From Effrenium voratum (lineage: Eukaryota > Sar > Dinophyceae > Suessiales > Symbiodiniaceae): DNA of 64,000 bases. The DNA lies in the NCBI GenBank assembly GCA_963377175.1, contig CAUJNA010003749.1:755383-819382 (forward strand). Reading direction: 5' to 3'. The notes under the pieces are model-generated. The model had not been told where the DNA came from. It saw only the letters and a list, made by a program, of their open reading frames with translations, and did no database searches. Position 1 is the stretch's first letter, and each line of letters opens with the position of its first letter. This document shows, piece by piece, positions 19,132 through 32,749 of the stretch. The position numbers and the translations under genes are program-made.

Positions 19132-22100
19132 ATGGCGTCTTCGGCGAGCCCAAGTACTGCAACTTTTGGGAACAGCAGCTCAGAGGGATCCAATGGATTG
19201 ATGGCTCTTCCTGCGGTGATGGATATGATTGCAGATTCACAGGATGAACCTGGGAGCGGAGGATCCGCGCTATTCAGCGACATATCCACTCCCACAAGAT
19301 CATGGAAGCAGATCGATGTTCATCAGGAGTCGAAGCAAAGAGAATCCCCACCGAGAAGATCATCATCTTCGCCTGCGACACCACGGACGTCGCAGAAGGG
19401 CGTGAGATCGACATCGAAGGGTGGGAGGTCAAAATCACCCACCAGTGCAGATTTTCGCGCCGTGATCAAAGAGAAGAATAAGATGGAGGTGGAGATCGGG
19501 GAATATCAGAAGACACTTGATGAGATGTCGGCAGCAATGGCGAATCTTAACAAGAAGACTATGGAAGCACCATCCGGATCCAGGAGCTGGAAAGACGATG
19601 CGAGATTGCCAGCAAGCAGTCGGGACATCTAGTGAGTCACCACCAACACCACATGGCTGAGGCATGGCGCAAGTTTGAGGAAGAAGCCCAACAGATGCGC
19701 AAGGTGGAAATGAACGCATTTCAGTACGGGGAGAAGAAAGACATGGAGTCGAATATTATAATGCAACAGATGAGGCAAGCTGAAGGAACTATCATGGAGC
19801 AGAAGCGGGAGATTGCATTGATGAAATCCTACATGGCAAGCGAGAAGTCGGCCGCGCAGGAATCAGCTATACGTGCTCAGATACACCGTGAGGCTTCACA
19901 ACAGATATCAGTTTATCAGCAACAGATCAGAGGCATAGAATCTTCTACATCTATCGAGAAGTTCAACGAGGAGGAGATGGTCCAAAGTCTGAAATCACAG
20001 TTGGAGCATGCACTCGTCAAGCGCCCCGAGACGTACTCTTTGGAGGACTCCAGAGAACAGTTGATGACGAGGCTGAATGACGTTACAGTATTTGCGGAAC
20101 AGGAATCGAAGAGAGCGGATTGCTTGCTTCGCGAAAAGGAAGAGATCGTCAAACAGTATGAGTCCGACGTGTCGATGAAGGACCAGATGATTGCTGTCGA
20201 AGGTGGTCATCGTCAGGATGCGATCTTGGAGTTAGCCCAGGTCAAAGAAGAGAAACAAGAGGAACGGTACACGATGGACGAGAAGTCGAAGGAGGCTGAG
20301 TACTGGAGATTGACAGCTAAGGGAATGTACGATGAGTACCTCGAGGAGATGCATGAGCTTCAGGGACAACTGAAGGAAAGAGAGGCGACGCTCAAACAAG
20401 AAGAGAGTTTTGTACGCCAACTCGATGCTGACAACGAGGAACTACGTGCACACAAGAAGCTGGAGACACAGGAAGCCTCCAGCAGCAAAGATGGACATCG
20501 TGAACGAGCAGTAGTGAAACGCGCTGAGGGAGGAACCCAGGCTAATTCAAATAGGATAGACAAGAAGGTGGCTGGGTCGGTCCCGTCATCGTCTTCAAAT
20601 CAAATCCCTAATTCGTCGCTGATGCCAGGTTCGATCCTCTTTCCGTCTTTCGGTGATCCAATGATCGATGTACACCTATCCCAGATGCAAGGGGTTGTTG
20701 GGCATGTCCCACAATCCACTACTACGACTGGTGGTGGTGATGGGGGGGGGAAACAACGGTACTACGCCCCCATTGGATTACGGTGGATTCCCGCCCAATG
20801 GGAATGGGCAGGGAGCGGGTCGACGTCAGTTGAGCCTCGCTGGTGGCGGCGGAGGACCTCCGGATGATCCACCCGATGATGAGGATGAGGATGACGACGA
20901 CGAAGGAGATGAGGAAGACGAGGAAGAAGAAGAGGAAGAAGACGATCGGACACGGAGGAGGCGAAGGAGATCGAGAGATAACCGAGAGATCAAGAATGAT
21001 CGACCGAGAATCTCGAGGAAAGAGGCCGAGAGAGTATCTATTCCGGCCTGGCCAAAGATCCATCAACTTGACACCTGGAAGATGCAACTGCTGATGAATG
21101 TTCTGAGCGCATGTGCAGATCCAGATACCGACGCATGGACAAATGGCTGGAGCAGGCTCTTGGGTTGAACCCAGACCTGGATTTGCTTAGCGATTCAGGT
21201 GGCGACAGATTTGCTACGATAGATATTAAGATGGCCATGGGCATGCAGAACATGCTGAAACAAGCACCTGACGAAGCCAAGGACGTATACCTCGATGCTA
21301 CACGACACTCTGAACTACGACGTCAACAAGGGGTGATCGTGAAGGGACGAGAGTTGGTGGCATTAGTTATGCAATCATTCAGAACTTCCGATAGAACGGA
21401 TCTTGTCTACCACATCGAGCATCTATTCAACCTTGACTTTCCTGGCGACAAGAACTTGGTCATGTTCAGGAACAAATGGTATGATTTGCTGCTGAAGATG
21501 AGGAGCGAGGACAGACCCAGTAAGCTGGCTCTCAGAGACATCCTTTACAGGAAGATGAAAGGGAGCAAGAAGATGGAGTTCGGCCTCAATGCCTACCATA
21601 GGCTACCGGACAAGCATCCTCAGAAGACGTATGAATTCTTATTGGCGTTGATCGACTATCAGATCAAGGCAGATCGGGAAGACCTGATGCTCGACATGAA
21701 GGAGAGATCGGTCAAATCGATGATGAAGTCAGGCGGGAAGGATGCGGCTCCAGCAACTGGCAAACAGGAGAATCAGGGTGGCAAGGGCAGAAAGGGGAAA
21801 CCCGGCGGACCTGATGCTGCTCCCGTACTCCCAAAAGCCAAGGCAAAGGGCCACGCTGGCAAGAGCGGCAAGTCCGACGGTGCCAGTGACAGAGGCAAGA
21901 GTCCGGGCGGAGGCAAGGATAACCCCTGCTGGTACCACTTCAAATCGGCGAAGGGGTGCGTGAAAGGAAATGAATGCACTTTTTCCCACAGCAAGAAGAC
22001 GGAGCATAAGTTGGAGAGCATGTCCAAGGGGAAAGGAAAGGGCAAATCCAAATCCAGATCATCGTCACCAAAGAGAGATGATGGGGCATGCTTCGCGTTT

Positions 22101-22775
22101 CAGAAGGGGAAGTGCGATAAGGGAAGCGCTTGCAAGTATAGGCATGAGCTCATCAAGAACAGTTCAGCTCCAGCAACGTCAAATGACAAGGCGCAAGCCA
22201 AGTCGAAGGCTGCCGCCAAAGCCGCAGCGCCAGCCATTGCAAGGAGGGCCATCGCAATGCCCGCGATAGTCCTGAAGCAATCGGCTCCTGCAGGGAAGGT
22301 AAGCTTCAAGAAGGACGTTGACCAGATCGAGCCGGATGAAGCCGAGACTGTCTACCACGAGCACGATGACGACGCGATGAGCGAATCATCGAGATGGTCT
22401 GGCGAGTCCGAGATCCCCGAGAAAATGGTGTGGTTCAAGGAAGTGCTCGACGTCGACGAGGATGGGGAGATCACCTACCTCGAAGACGAGAGAAGGCAAT
22501 GGGAACGAAAAGGGGAATGGTACGGTTATGAGGACAATGAGAATGAGCCTTATCAGTACGTGTACGTCGACGAGAAGAAGTTCAAAAGCAGTGATCATCG
22601 TGAATTATCAGCCTATCAGGTCCAACGATCATTGATACGTGCGAAGATACTGAGAGAAGTGGTGGATGATATATACAAGAAGCACTACTTCCCGGTGACC
22701 AAGGAAAGCAGCATAATGTTCGAGTATGATCGGAACAAGGACGAGATCAAGGAATCGGCTGTCGACTGGAAGTAG
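19132..22775 (+). CDS. gag: Element 2 gag-like protein with coiled coil and two CCCH fingers (frame-broken)
   Basis: Four frame blocks on the plus strand: 19132-19632, about 19632-20750, about 20750-21168, and 21111-22775. The N-terminus is Ser/Pro-rich, then a ~350-residue Glu/Gln/Lys coiled coil, a Gly/Asp/Glu-rich acidic run (20.85-20.95 kb), and a globular gag region (MDKWLEQALGLNPDLDLL to about residue 200 of the last frame). Two CCCH fingers follow in Gly/Lys-rich surroundings (CWYHFKSAKGC...CTFSH and CFAFQKGKC...CKYRH). One shift lies at a run of nine G (~20741-20750). The last block stops at TAG 22773-22775, in frame with pol. Confidence 0.75.
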
Positions 22776-22787
22776 CAGCATGGTATG
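22773..22787 (+). promoter_or_regulatory. In-frame UAG between gag and pol (possible read-through site)
   Basis: The gag frame ends TGG AAG TAG CAG CAT GGT ATG; pol continues in the same frame directly after. A single amber codon between gag and pol is the arrangement of read-through retroviruses and some plant viruses; UAG followed by CAG is a moderately leaky type of context. It may also be a simple nonsense mutation. Confidence 0.4.
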
Positions 22788-25700
22788 CCGAAGAACGTTT
22801 TCGCCATGTCAACGTGCATCAGCAAACGGGTGAAATGGTTGATGGACACCGGATGTGGTCATGACCTCATCGGAAGAGCCAAGGCGAAGAGCCTGGGTGT
22901 CGACATCGTGAAAGATGACGATGAGATCGTGTTCCAGACCGCGAATGGTTCCACTTCCACATCTGATGTGGCCAAGATAGTCGTGGACGAGTTGGACGAG
23001 ACTGTCGAGCCGCATGTGTTGGATGAGACACCCACGGTATTGTCAGTGGGGAGGAGATGCATGAAGATGGGTTATGCATTTCACTGGATGCCTGGTAAAC
23101 TACCTTTCATGGTTACGCCAAAGCAGGGATTCGTGCACTTTCAGGTCAAGGACGACATCCCGTACCTAGTGAGTGATGGTAAGCTTCGGAGTAACAGGCA
23201 TCGCCCTACGATAGACGACCTCAAGGAGCACTTTTCGGAAGTATTGGCGATGGTAACGAACGACGAGGCAGATCAGGGAGGTGACAACGAAAACGACGTC
23301 ACACCCGCCGCTGTCGGTGAGTCCGCAGAGGCCGAGGGCGAACACCACGACGGGGCATTCGACTTCGGGCCACCCGGAGGAGCCGGTCCGGTACGTCCGC
23401 CTCCAGTGGCTGAGGAAATACCTGTAGATGTTGGGTCAGTCCCGCATCGACATGGTGATGCCGAAGCTCACGAGGAAGAGGCTGACGAAGATGATCCAGA
23501 TGCCGGAATCGAAGTAGACGTTTACGAAGGATCATCAATAAAGAGGAAAGTGGGAGTCCTCAAGAAGGACGCCAACTCCATAGCTCATTTGCTTACACAC
23601 AGATACCGAAATCCCTTCTGCGAATCATGCGTCAAGGCAAGGATGAGACACTTCAGATCACGAACGGGAGCATTCAAAAGAGAAGTGAAGACGTTCGGTG
23701 ACCTGGTGACGTTCGACTTTGTGACGGCATCAGGAGATCATGAGGTGGAAGGCAGGTATGCGCTCATCATCCGGGACATATATACCGGAATTATCATGGC
23801 TTATCCCACCGCGAGAAGAGACACTGACTCAGTCGTCAGGGCTATCAAGCACTTCTGCGGGAGGAGGAAGATCAAGCAGGTATATTCGGATGATGGCCCG
23901 GAACTGATCAATGCGTGCGTGGAGCTGAAGCTGAACCACGACCTATCGCTGCCTGGACGACCGCAGAATAACTCCCTTGCTGAAAGAACAAATCAATTCA
24001 TCATTGACCAGACTTCGGCTTGTCTTGTACATGCCGGTCTACCCACGGGTTATTGGGTGCAGGCCATCACCACTCTGTGCCACCTCATGAACATCGAAGA
24101 GGTGAATGGATCGAGTGCATGGATGAGACTGCATGGTGAGGAGTTCAAGGGCGAGAAGATACCTTTTGGTGCGCTAGTGGACTTCAAGCCGAGTGAAGCA
24201 CGAGGGGGGAAGAGGGAGAAGTTCGAGCCGAGAGGGGAAACTGGTATATTTGCTGGATATGTGTTGAGCACCGGTATGCGTTGGGCAAACAAGTATCGTG
24301 CTTGGGCACTTACTGCATTTGCGGGTGCAGAGCTGAACATCAAGAAGGCAAAGGTTCCACCTCGGTTGAGAATGCCACATCAGACGGAGAGGATGATCCT
24401 GAAATCTCCTCTGACATTTCCAATACAACAGAAGTACAAGGTTGCCAACGAGACTTTGGAAGGAATAGAGATGTCTATCGATGCAATCGGTCTGGATGCA
24501 CGTGACCGCCTGATCGAGGATGAGGACTACGAGCCTGATTTGTTGCAGAGTGACGAGAAGCGACTGCTTGACGATGAAGTCGATCAGATCGCTGGTCTAC
24601 TGCTCGACGATGGCCCGGAAGTAATCGCCGGAGATCGGGGGGATCATGCAGGAGAAGAAGATGCTAGACCGAGCTCCTCGAAAGGGAAAGGAGATGGACA
24701 CTCTAAGGGCGATGAGAAGGTTGCGAAGTCCGACCTTCCACACGTGTCAGTTGGGCTACCCGGGGATGGTATCACGTACGTCAACGACGTTGGCAAGGAG
24801 GTTAAGATCGACAAGGCCGGGAGACCGTATCCTGTCGGGAAGGACGGATTCAGGCTAATGAAGACATCGAGACCTCCAGAGTTCACTCCTGAAGAATGGA
24901 AGATGATGAGTAAATATTACACCAAGGAAGAGAAGGCCGAGGTGAAGGGCGGTGGCAAAAGGAAAGAGGAAGATCCCAAGAGTAAAGAGTCTGATATTTC
25001 CGCGCCGGCAGAGGCACGGACATTACAGATGCCCGGTGGTAAGAGAATTCGAGCGATGCTTCGGAACCGCTGGGGTGGAGTAGAATGGCAGTACAATTGG
25101 GGATTGCGGAAGAACATATCAAAGATCAAGAACCCAATGGATGGGAAGCACTTGGCTGAGCTTGAATGGGTCAGGATTGTTGTTAATCCTGTCGACGGGA
25201 TGGTTGTTCTCATGGATTCCAAGCAGTCCCAAGACGTCTTGAGACGAAACGTTCAGCTTGAGAAAGAATTTGAGTGTCTGGTAGTAATTTATGCCTGGAA
25301 GTTCAAGTCTGAGGAGCGATCAAAGTCGACTCCAAACTGGACGAAGGCGGTTGCATCAGTCATGGAGAGTCATAAAGACGAAGCTGAAACGGCATCGGGG
25401 ACGGATCCATCGGTCGACGAATCGACGGATCTTACTTGGTATGAATGGGAGGAATCTGCTGAGGTAGTTTCTGGAAAAGTGCCACTCGCAATGCCTGCGA
25501 TAGGCGAAGACGGTGAAGCCAAGAAGTACCCATCGATGCCGTGCGTGACTTCTGAGCGAATACAGCACAGAGAGAAAGCTGCGAAAGTTGTACGATTCTT
25601 CGACGCTTTAGTATCCAGGCCGGTAGGCCGGAAAGAGATGTTGACCAACCCTGATGCGTTGGCATCGATGAAGAAAGAATGGTCGGGATTAATCGACCAG

Positions 25701-28004
25701 GGCGTCTTCGATCTTGGCGCGGTGCGTGAATATGACGCTGTAGCCAGAGAAGCAAAAGCGAAGGGGGAAGAAATACACATGGCTCGCGCACATGGCATTT
25801 GCGTTGAAAAGCACTCACAGTTGCCTGTTGGTGATCCTAAGAGGAAGTTCAAGGGTATAGGCGTGTTGCTGGGGAACCAAGTGAAGAACCAAAGCTTTGA
25901 GGCTGCGATGTTTCAAGATTTGGGGAACTCCCCTGCTTCATTTGAAGCCTCGCGTTGGGCGGATTTTCTGGGTTGTCACGATGGCTGGGATGTGCAGATG
26001 GCCGACGCTGTTCAGGCGTATATACAGGCCACCTTGAGAGGCACGCCGTGTTGGATTGAATTGCCACCGGAGGCCGTGCCAAGTGAATGCAAATGGGATA
26101 AGTACAGAAGACCAGTCGTCCCGTTGAGGAAGGCGCTGTACGGACACCCAGATGCGGGAACATTTTGGGAGCAGCACTGCGATGAGTCGGTGCGTGCCGT
26201 TGGTTTTGAGCCCATCGGCGAAGAATGGCCTTCAGTGTACATTCATGAAAAGCTCCAGCTTGTTCTGGTTGTGTGTGTCGACGACTTCAAAATGGCAGGG
26301 CCGCAGAAGAACCTTGCCCAAGGGTGGAGCATGTTGCGTACACGTTTGAAGATTGAGCCCGAGACTGGACTTGACATGTACCTTGGTTGCAATCAAAGCA
26401 AGGGAAACGTCACTCTCGGGAACGGACACCGAGTAACAACGGTGACCTATGACATGGAACAGTTCCTACGTTCCTGTGTCGACCGCTATCTTGAAGTGGC
26501 GGGCGACGTGAAGTTGAATAAGGTTGTCACCCCTGAGTTGCATGAAGAAACAAAGAATCACGTCTCACGGAAGCCTGCCAGAGAGGGGCCGTCAGTCGTG
26601 TGCAATTGGTGTAACAATCTTGTGCCCACCGACGGTTCTGCCACAGTGCCGGACCAACGGGGAGGGACTCCTGAGTTGGCCATGAAGGAGCCCGTGCGTG
26701 GACACCTTGCTCCGCATGCCGCTAGCGTACTGATGAAGTTGCTGTACGGTGCGCGGATTGCTCGCTTCGATTTGTTGCGGCAAGTGAATCGCCTAGCACG
26801 GAACGTGCATAGGTGGACTGACTCCGATGATCGGGGTTTGCATCACTTGATGTGCTGTGTGCATCATACCAAACATTGGCGCATGGTCGGTTGGGTTGGA
26901 GACCCTATGGACGATGTGCACTTGGCCTTGTATGCGGACGCTGACTTTGCGGGATGCATTGACTCGCTGCGTTCCACCTCCGGTGGACACTTGAATATAC
27001 AAGGGCCTAATACCCGGTTTCCGTTGTCTGGCGGCTCTAAAAGACAGGGTTGTGTGAGTCACTCCACTCCCGAGGCCGAGATTGTTGCGGCCGATGTTGC
27101 CATGAGATCGATGGGTATGCCCGCTCTCAAGCTGGTATAGCGGATTCTCAAGAAGTCACCGAACTTTGTGTTCTATGACGATAACAAGGCTATGATCGGT
27201 GTTGTGCGATCGGGGAGAAACCCCACGATGCGCCACCTTGAGAGAAGCCATGGTGTTAGCATTTCGTGGATGCATGGGATGTTCACACGTGATTACATGT
27301 ACTTGGCGTATGAGGTCACCGACAGGATGGCGGCCGATATTTACACCAAGGCGTTCAATGATGGGCGCAAATGGAAACATGCATGTTTGCAGATTGGTCT
27401 ACTTGATCCGAGCTTGCTGTCTGACCCGGATACCCTCAAGGCGCTCACACCCACGTGTGATCCCATTTAGGGGACCATGCAGACCGCTTCGGGGACAGTT
27501 GTCGGAGTTCCAACATTTCCGTACACACACATACCGATCATGCCCCCGGACCTATGGTGGTCTGGATTAACATCTAAAGAGGGATTGCATGAGCATGAAG
27601 GACATGATCCGGTTGTTGTTGCCAAGGGACCCGGATTGATGCGTGTGAAACCTCCACTCGCGGTTATGACACCGTTTGGGAGCAAGTGGCTTCGTTCCAC
27701 TTGGTTTCTGAAGAATGGGTCATGGCTCAAAGTTAAGGATAGAGTTGACCCGGGGCTACAATGTGTGCGAATTGATGGTTGGGTTGAACGCGCAGTTTGG
27801 CAGTTTCATCCCGTACCGGTCGCTGCACCGGCGCGGGAACGGTCTCCACGACCACGACCAATTCACGTCGGGTCCGGGGATGTTGACATACAGTCCGTGC
27901 TGGCCGCATTTGTTGAAGAACTGTCGAACGAGCGCATAGAATTGAAGTGTGTTAACGACCTTGCTTTGGAAACGTTGCTCCGATTGAAATTGCTCATGCG
28001 TTGT
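22785..28004 (+). CDS. pol: Element 2 pol, copy A (protease, integrase, RT, RNase H; two nonsense codons)
   Basis: Protease KWLMDTGCGHDLIG (Asp21); integrase zinc pairs HLLTHRYRNPFCESC; catalytic acids in VTFDFVTA, YSDDGPEL and NSLAERTNQ; RT blocks RKFKGIGVLLGNQV, ADAVQAYIQATLRG, RKALYGHPDAGTFWE and CVDD at 26274-26285; RNase H ALYADADFAG, STPEAEIVAAD and YDDNKAMIGV. In-frame TAG codons at 27138-27140 and 27468-27470 interrupt the frame; copy B has sense codons there. The catalytic box reads CVDD instead of YVDD. The open frame runs into the N gap at 28005. Likely one of two overlapping contigs. Confidence 0.85.
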
Positions 28005-28104
28005 NNNNNNNNNNNNNNNNNNNNNNNNNNNNNNNNNNNNNNNNNNNNNNNNNNNNNNNNNNNNNNNNNNNNNNNNNNNNNNNNNNNNNNNNNNNNNNNN
28101 NNNN
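28005..28104. other. Assembly gap (100 N)
   Basis: Exactly 100 Ns, a conventional unknown-size gap. Sequence after the gap (from 28105) matches sequence from about 23520 onward. Confidence 1.
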
Positions 28105-31100
28105 GTGTACGAAGGATCATCAATAAAGAGGAAAGTGGGAGTCCTCAAGAAGGACGCCAATTCCATAGCTCATTTGCTTACACACAGATACCGAAATCCC
28201 TTCTGCGAATCATGCGTCTAGGCAAAGATGAGACACTTCAGATCACGAACGGGAGCATTCAAAAGAGAAGTGAAGACGTTCGGTGACCTGGTGACGTTCG
28301 ACTTTGTGACGGCATCAGGAGATCATGAAGTGGAAGGCAGGTATGCGCTCATCATCCGGGACATATATACCGGAATTATCATGGCTTATCCCACCGCGAG
28401 AAGAGACACTGCCTCAGTCGTCAGGGCTATCAAGCACTTCTGCGGGAGGAGGAAAATCAAGCAGGTATATTCGGATGATGGCCCGGAACTGATCAATGCG
28501 TGCGTGGAGCTGAAGCTGAACCACGACCTATCGCTGCCTGGACGGCCGCAGAACAATTCCCTTGCTGAAAGAACAAATCAATTCATCATTGACCTGACTT
28601 CGGCTTGTCTAGTACATGCCGGTCTACCCACGTGTTATTGGGTGCAGGCCATCACCACTCTGTGCCATCTCATGAACATCGAAGAGGTGAATGGATCGAG
28701 TGCATGGATGAGGCTGCATGGCGAGGAGTTCAAGGGCGAGAAGATACCTTTTGGTGCGCTAGTGGACTTCAAGCCGAGTGAAGCACGAGGGGGGAAAGAG
28801 GGAGAAGTTCGAGCCGAGAGGGGAAACTGGTATATTTGCTGGATATGTGTTGAGCACCGGTATGCATTGGGCAAACAAGTATCGTGCTTGGGCCCTTACT
28901 GCATTTGCGGGTGCAGAGCTGAACATCAAGAAGGCAAAGGTTCCGCCTCGGTTGAGAATGCCACATCAGACGGAGAGGATGATTCTGAAATCTCCTCTGA
29001 CATTCCCGATACAACAGAAGTACAAGGTTGCCAACGAGACTTTGGAAGGAATAGAGATGTCTGTCGATGCAATCGGTCTGGATGCGCGTGACCGCCTGAT
29101 CGAAGATGAGGACTACGAGCCTGAATTGCTGCAGAGTGACGAGAAGCGACTGCTTGACGATGAGGTTGATCAGATCGCTGGTCTACTGCTCGACGATGGC
29201 CCGGAGGTAATCGCCGGAGATCGGGGGGATCATGCAGGAGAAGAAGATGCTAGACCGAGCTCCTCAAAAGGGAAAGGAGATGGACACTCTAAGGGCGATG
29301 AGAAGGTTGCGAAGTCCGACCTTCCACCCGTGTCAGTTGGGCTACCCGGGGATGGTATCACGTACGTCAACGACGATGGCAAGGAGGTTAAGATCGACAA
29401 GGCCGGGAGACCGTATCCTGTCGGGAAGGACGGATTCAGGCTAATGAAGACATCGAGACCTCCAGAGTTCACTCCTGAAGAATGGAAGATGATGAGTAAA
29501 TATTACACCAGGGAAGAGAAGGCCGAGGTGAAGGGCGGTGGCAAAAGGAAAGAGGAAGATCCCAAGAGTAAAGAGTCTGATATTTCCGCGCCGGCAGAGG
29601 CACGGACATTACAGATGCCCGGTGGTAAGAGAATTCGAGCGATGCTTCGGAACCGCTGGGGTGGAGTAGAATGGCAGTACAATTGGGGATTGCGTAAGAA
29701 CATATCAAAGATCAAGAACCCAATGGATGGGAAGCACTTGGCTGAGCTTGAATGGGTCAGGATTGTTGTTAATCCTGTCGACGGGGTGGTTGTTCTCATG
29801 GATTCCAAACAGTCCCAAGACGTCATGAGACGAAACGTTCAGCTTGAGAAAGAATTTGAGTGTCTGGTAGTAATTTATGCCTGGAAGTTCAAGTCTGAGG
29901 AGCGATCAAAGTCGACTCCAAACTGGACGAAGGCGGTTGCATCAGTCATGGAAAGTCATAAAGACGAAGCTGAGACGGCATCGGGGACGGATCCATCGGT
30001 CGACGAATCGACGGACCTCATCTGGTATGAATGGGAGGAGTCTGCTGAGATAGTTTCTGGAAAAGTGCCACTCGCAATGCCTGCGATAGGCGAGGACGGT
30101 GAAGCCAAGAAGTACCCATCGATGCCGTGCGTGACTTCTGAGCGAATACAGCACAGAGAGAAAGCTGTGAAAGTTGTACGATTCTTCGACGCTTTTGTAT
30201 CCAGGCCGGTAGGCCGGAAAGAGATGTTGACCAACCCTGATGCATTGGCATCAATGAAGAAAGAGTGGTCGGGATTAATCGACCAGGGGGTCTTCGATCT
30301 TGGCGCGGTGCGTGAATATGACGCTGTAGCCAGAGAAGCAAAAGCGAAGGGGGAGGAAATACACATGGCTCGCGCACATGGCATTTGCGTTGTAAAGCAC
30401 TCACAGTTGCCTGTTGGTGATCCTAAGAGGAAGTTCAAGGGTAGAGGCGTGCTGCTGGGGAACCAAGTGAAGAACCAAAGTTTTGAGGCTGCGATGTTTC
30501 AAGATTTGGGGAACTCTCCTGCTTCATTTGAAGCCTCGCGTTGGGCGGATTTTCTGGGTTGTCATGAGGGCTGGGATGTGCAGATGGCCGACGCTGTTCA
30601 GGCGTACATACAGGCCACCTTGAGAGGCACGCCGTGTTGGATTGAATTGCCACCGGAGGCCGTGCCGAGTGAATGCAAATGGGATAAGTACAGAAGACCA
30701 GTCGTCCCGTTGAGGAAGGCGCTGTACGGACACCCAGATGCGGAAACATTTTGGGAGCAGCACTGCGATGAGTCGGTGCGTGCCGTTGGTTTTGAGCCCA
30801 TCGGCGAAGAATGGCCTTCAGTGTACATTCATGAAAAGCTCCAGCTTGTTCTGGTTGTGTATGTCGACGACTTCAAAATGGCAGGGCCGCAGAAGAACCT
30901 TGCCCAAGGGTGGAGCATGTTGCGTACCCGTTTGAAGATTGAGCCCGAGACTGGACTTGACATGTACCTTGGTTGCAATCAAAGCATGGGAAACGTCACT
31001 CTCGGGAACGGACACCGAGTAACAACGGTGACCTATGACATGGAACAGTTCCTACGTTCCTGTGTCGACCGCTATCTTGAAGTGGCGGGCGATGTGAAGT

Positions 31101-32749
31101 TGAATAAGGTTGTCACCCCTGAGTTGCATGAAGAAACAAAGAATCACGTCTCACGGAAGCCTGCCAGAGAGGGGCCGTCAGTCGTGTGCAATTGGTGTAA
31201 CATTCTTGTGCCCACCGACGGTTCTGCCACAGTGCCGGACCAACGGGGAGGGACTCCTGAGTTGGCCATGAAGGAGCCCGTGCGTGGACACCTTGCTCCG
31301 CATGCCGCTAGCGTACTGATGAAGTTGCTGTACGGTGCGCGGATTGCTCGCTTCGATTTGTTGCGGCAAGTGAATCGCCTAGCACGGAACGTGCATAGGT
31401 GGACTGACTCCGATGATCGGGGTTTGCATCACTTGATGTGCTATGTGCATCATACCAAACATTGGCGCATGGTCGGTTGGGTTGGAGATCCTATGGACGA
31501 TGTGCACTTGGCCTTGTATGCGGACGCTGACTTTGCGGGATGCATTGACTCGCTGCGTTCCACCTCCGGTGGACACTTGAATATACAAGGGCCTAATACC
31601 CGGTTTCCGTTGTCTGGCAGCTCTAAAAGACAGGGTTGTGTGAGTCACTCCACTCCCGAGGCCGAGATTGTTGCGGCCGATGTTGCCATGAGATCGATGG
31701 GTATGCCCGCTCTCAAGCTGGTAGAGCGGATTCTCAAGAAGTCACCGAACTTTGTGTTCTATGACGATAACAAGGCTATGATCGGTGTCGTGCGATCGGG
31801 GAGAAACCCCACGATGCGCCACCTTGAGAGAAGCCATGGTGTTAGCATTTCGTGGATGCATGAGATGTTCACACGTGATTACATGTACTTGGCGTATGAG
31901 GTCACCGACAGGATGGCGGCCGATATTTACACCAAGGCGTTCAATGATGGGCGCAAATGGAAACATGCATGTTTGCAGATTGGTCTACTTGACCCGAGCT
32001 TGCTGTCTGACCCGGATACCCTCAAGGCGCTCACACCTACGTGTGATCCCATCAAGGGGACCATGCAGACCGCTTCGGGGACAGTTGACGGAGTTCCAAC
32101 ATTTCCGTACACACACATTCCGATCATGCCCCCGGACCTATGGTGGTCTGGATTAACATCTAAAGAGGGATTGCATGAGCATGAAGGACATGATCCGGTT
32201 GTTGTTGCCAAGGGACCCAGATTGATGCGTGTGAAACCTCCACTCGCGGTTATGACACCGTTTGGGAGCAAGTGGCTTCGTTCCACTTGGTTTCTGAAGA
32301 ATGGGTCATGGCTCAAAGTTGAGGATAGAGTTGACCCGGGGCTACAATGTGTGCGAATTGATGGTTGGGTTGAACGCGCAGTTTGGCAGTTTCATCCCGT
32401 ACCGGTCGCTGCACCGGCGCGGGAACGGTCTCCACGGCCACGACCAATTCACGTCGGGTCCGGGGATGTTGACATGCAGTCCGTGCTGGCCGCATTTGTT
32501 GAAGAACTGTCGAACGAGCGCATAGAGTTGAAGTGTGTTAACGACCTTGCTTTGGAAACGTTGCTCCGATTGAAATTGCTCATGCGTTGCCTGCATATCA
32601 ATCACGAGCAGCTTGTCCCTGGTCGTTGTTTTGTTCCGTATCGCATTGCGGTGAAGCACAAGCCACAGTTAGCGCCGGGTATTGAACTCGCGATGGTCAA
32701 ACAAACCTGGTATGAGAACTCGCACAGTCGTCACTCTTTACAGTGTTGA
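28105..32749 (+). CDS. pol: Element 2 pol, copy B (integrase, RT, RNase H; stop and frameshift in integrase)
   Basis: Near-identical to 23520-28004 (about 1% difference by eye), shifted by 4585-4586 bases. It has TAG at 28219-28221 in the integrase zinc motif (CESCV then stop, where copy A has Lys) and one extra A near 28795-28797, which moves the frame; after that it is open to 32749. RT is intact with YVDD near 30862-30873. Beyond RNase H (DIYTKAF) it encodes ~240 residues rich in Trp and Pro (GSKWLRSTWFL, WVERAVWQFHPVP) with no family recognised, and a Leu-rich helix. The frame shifts again between 32682 and 32749 into the methyltransferase-like segment. Confidence 0.8.
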
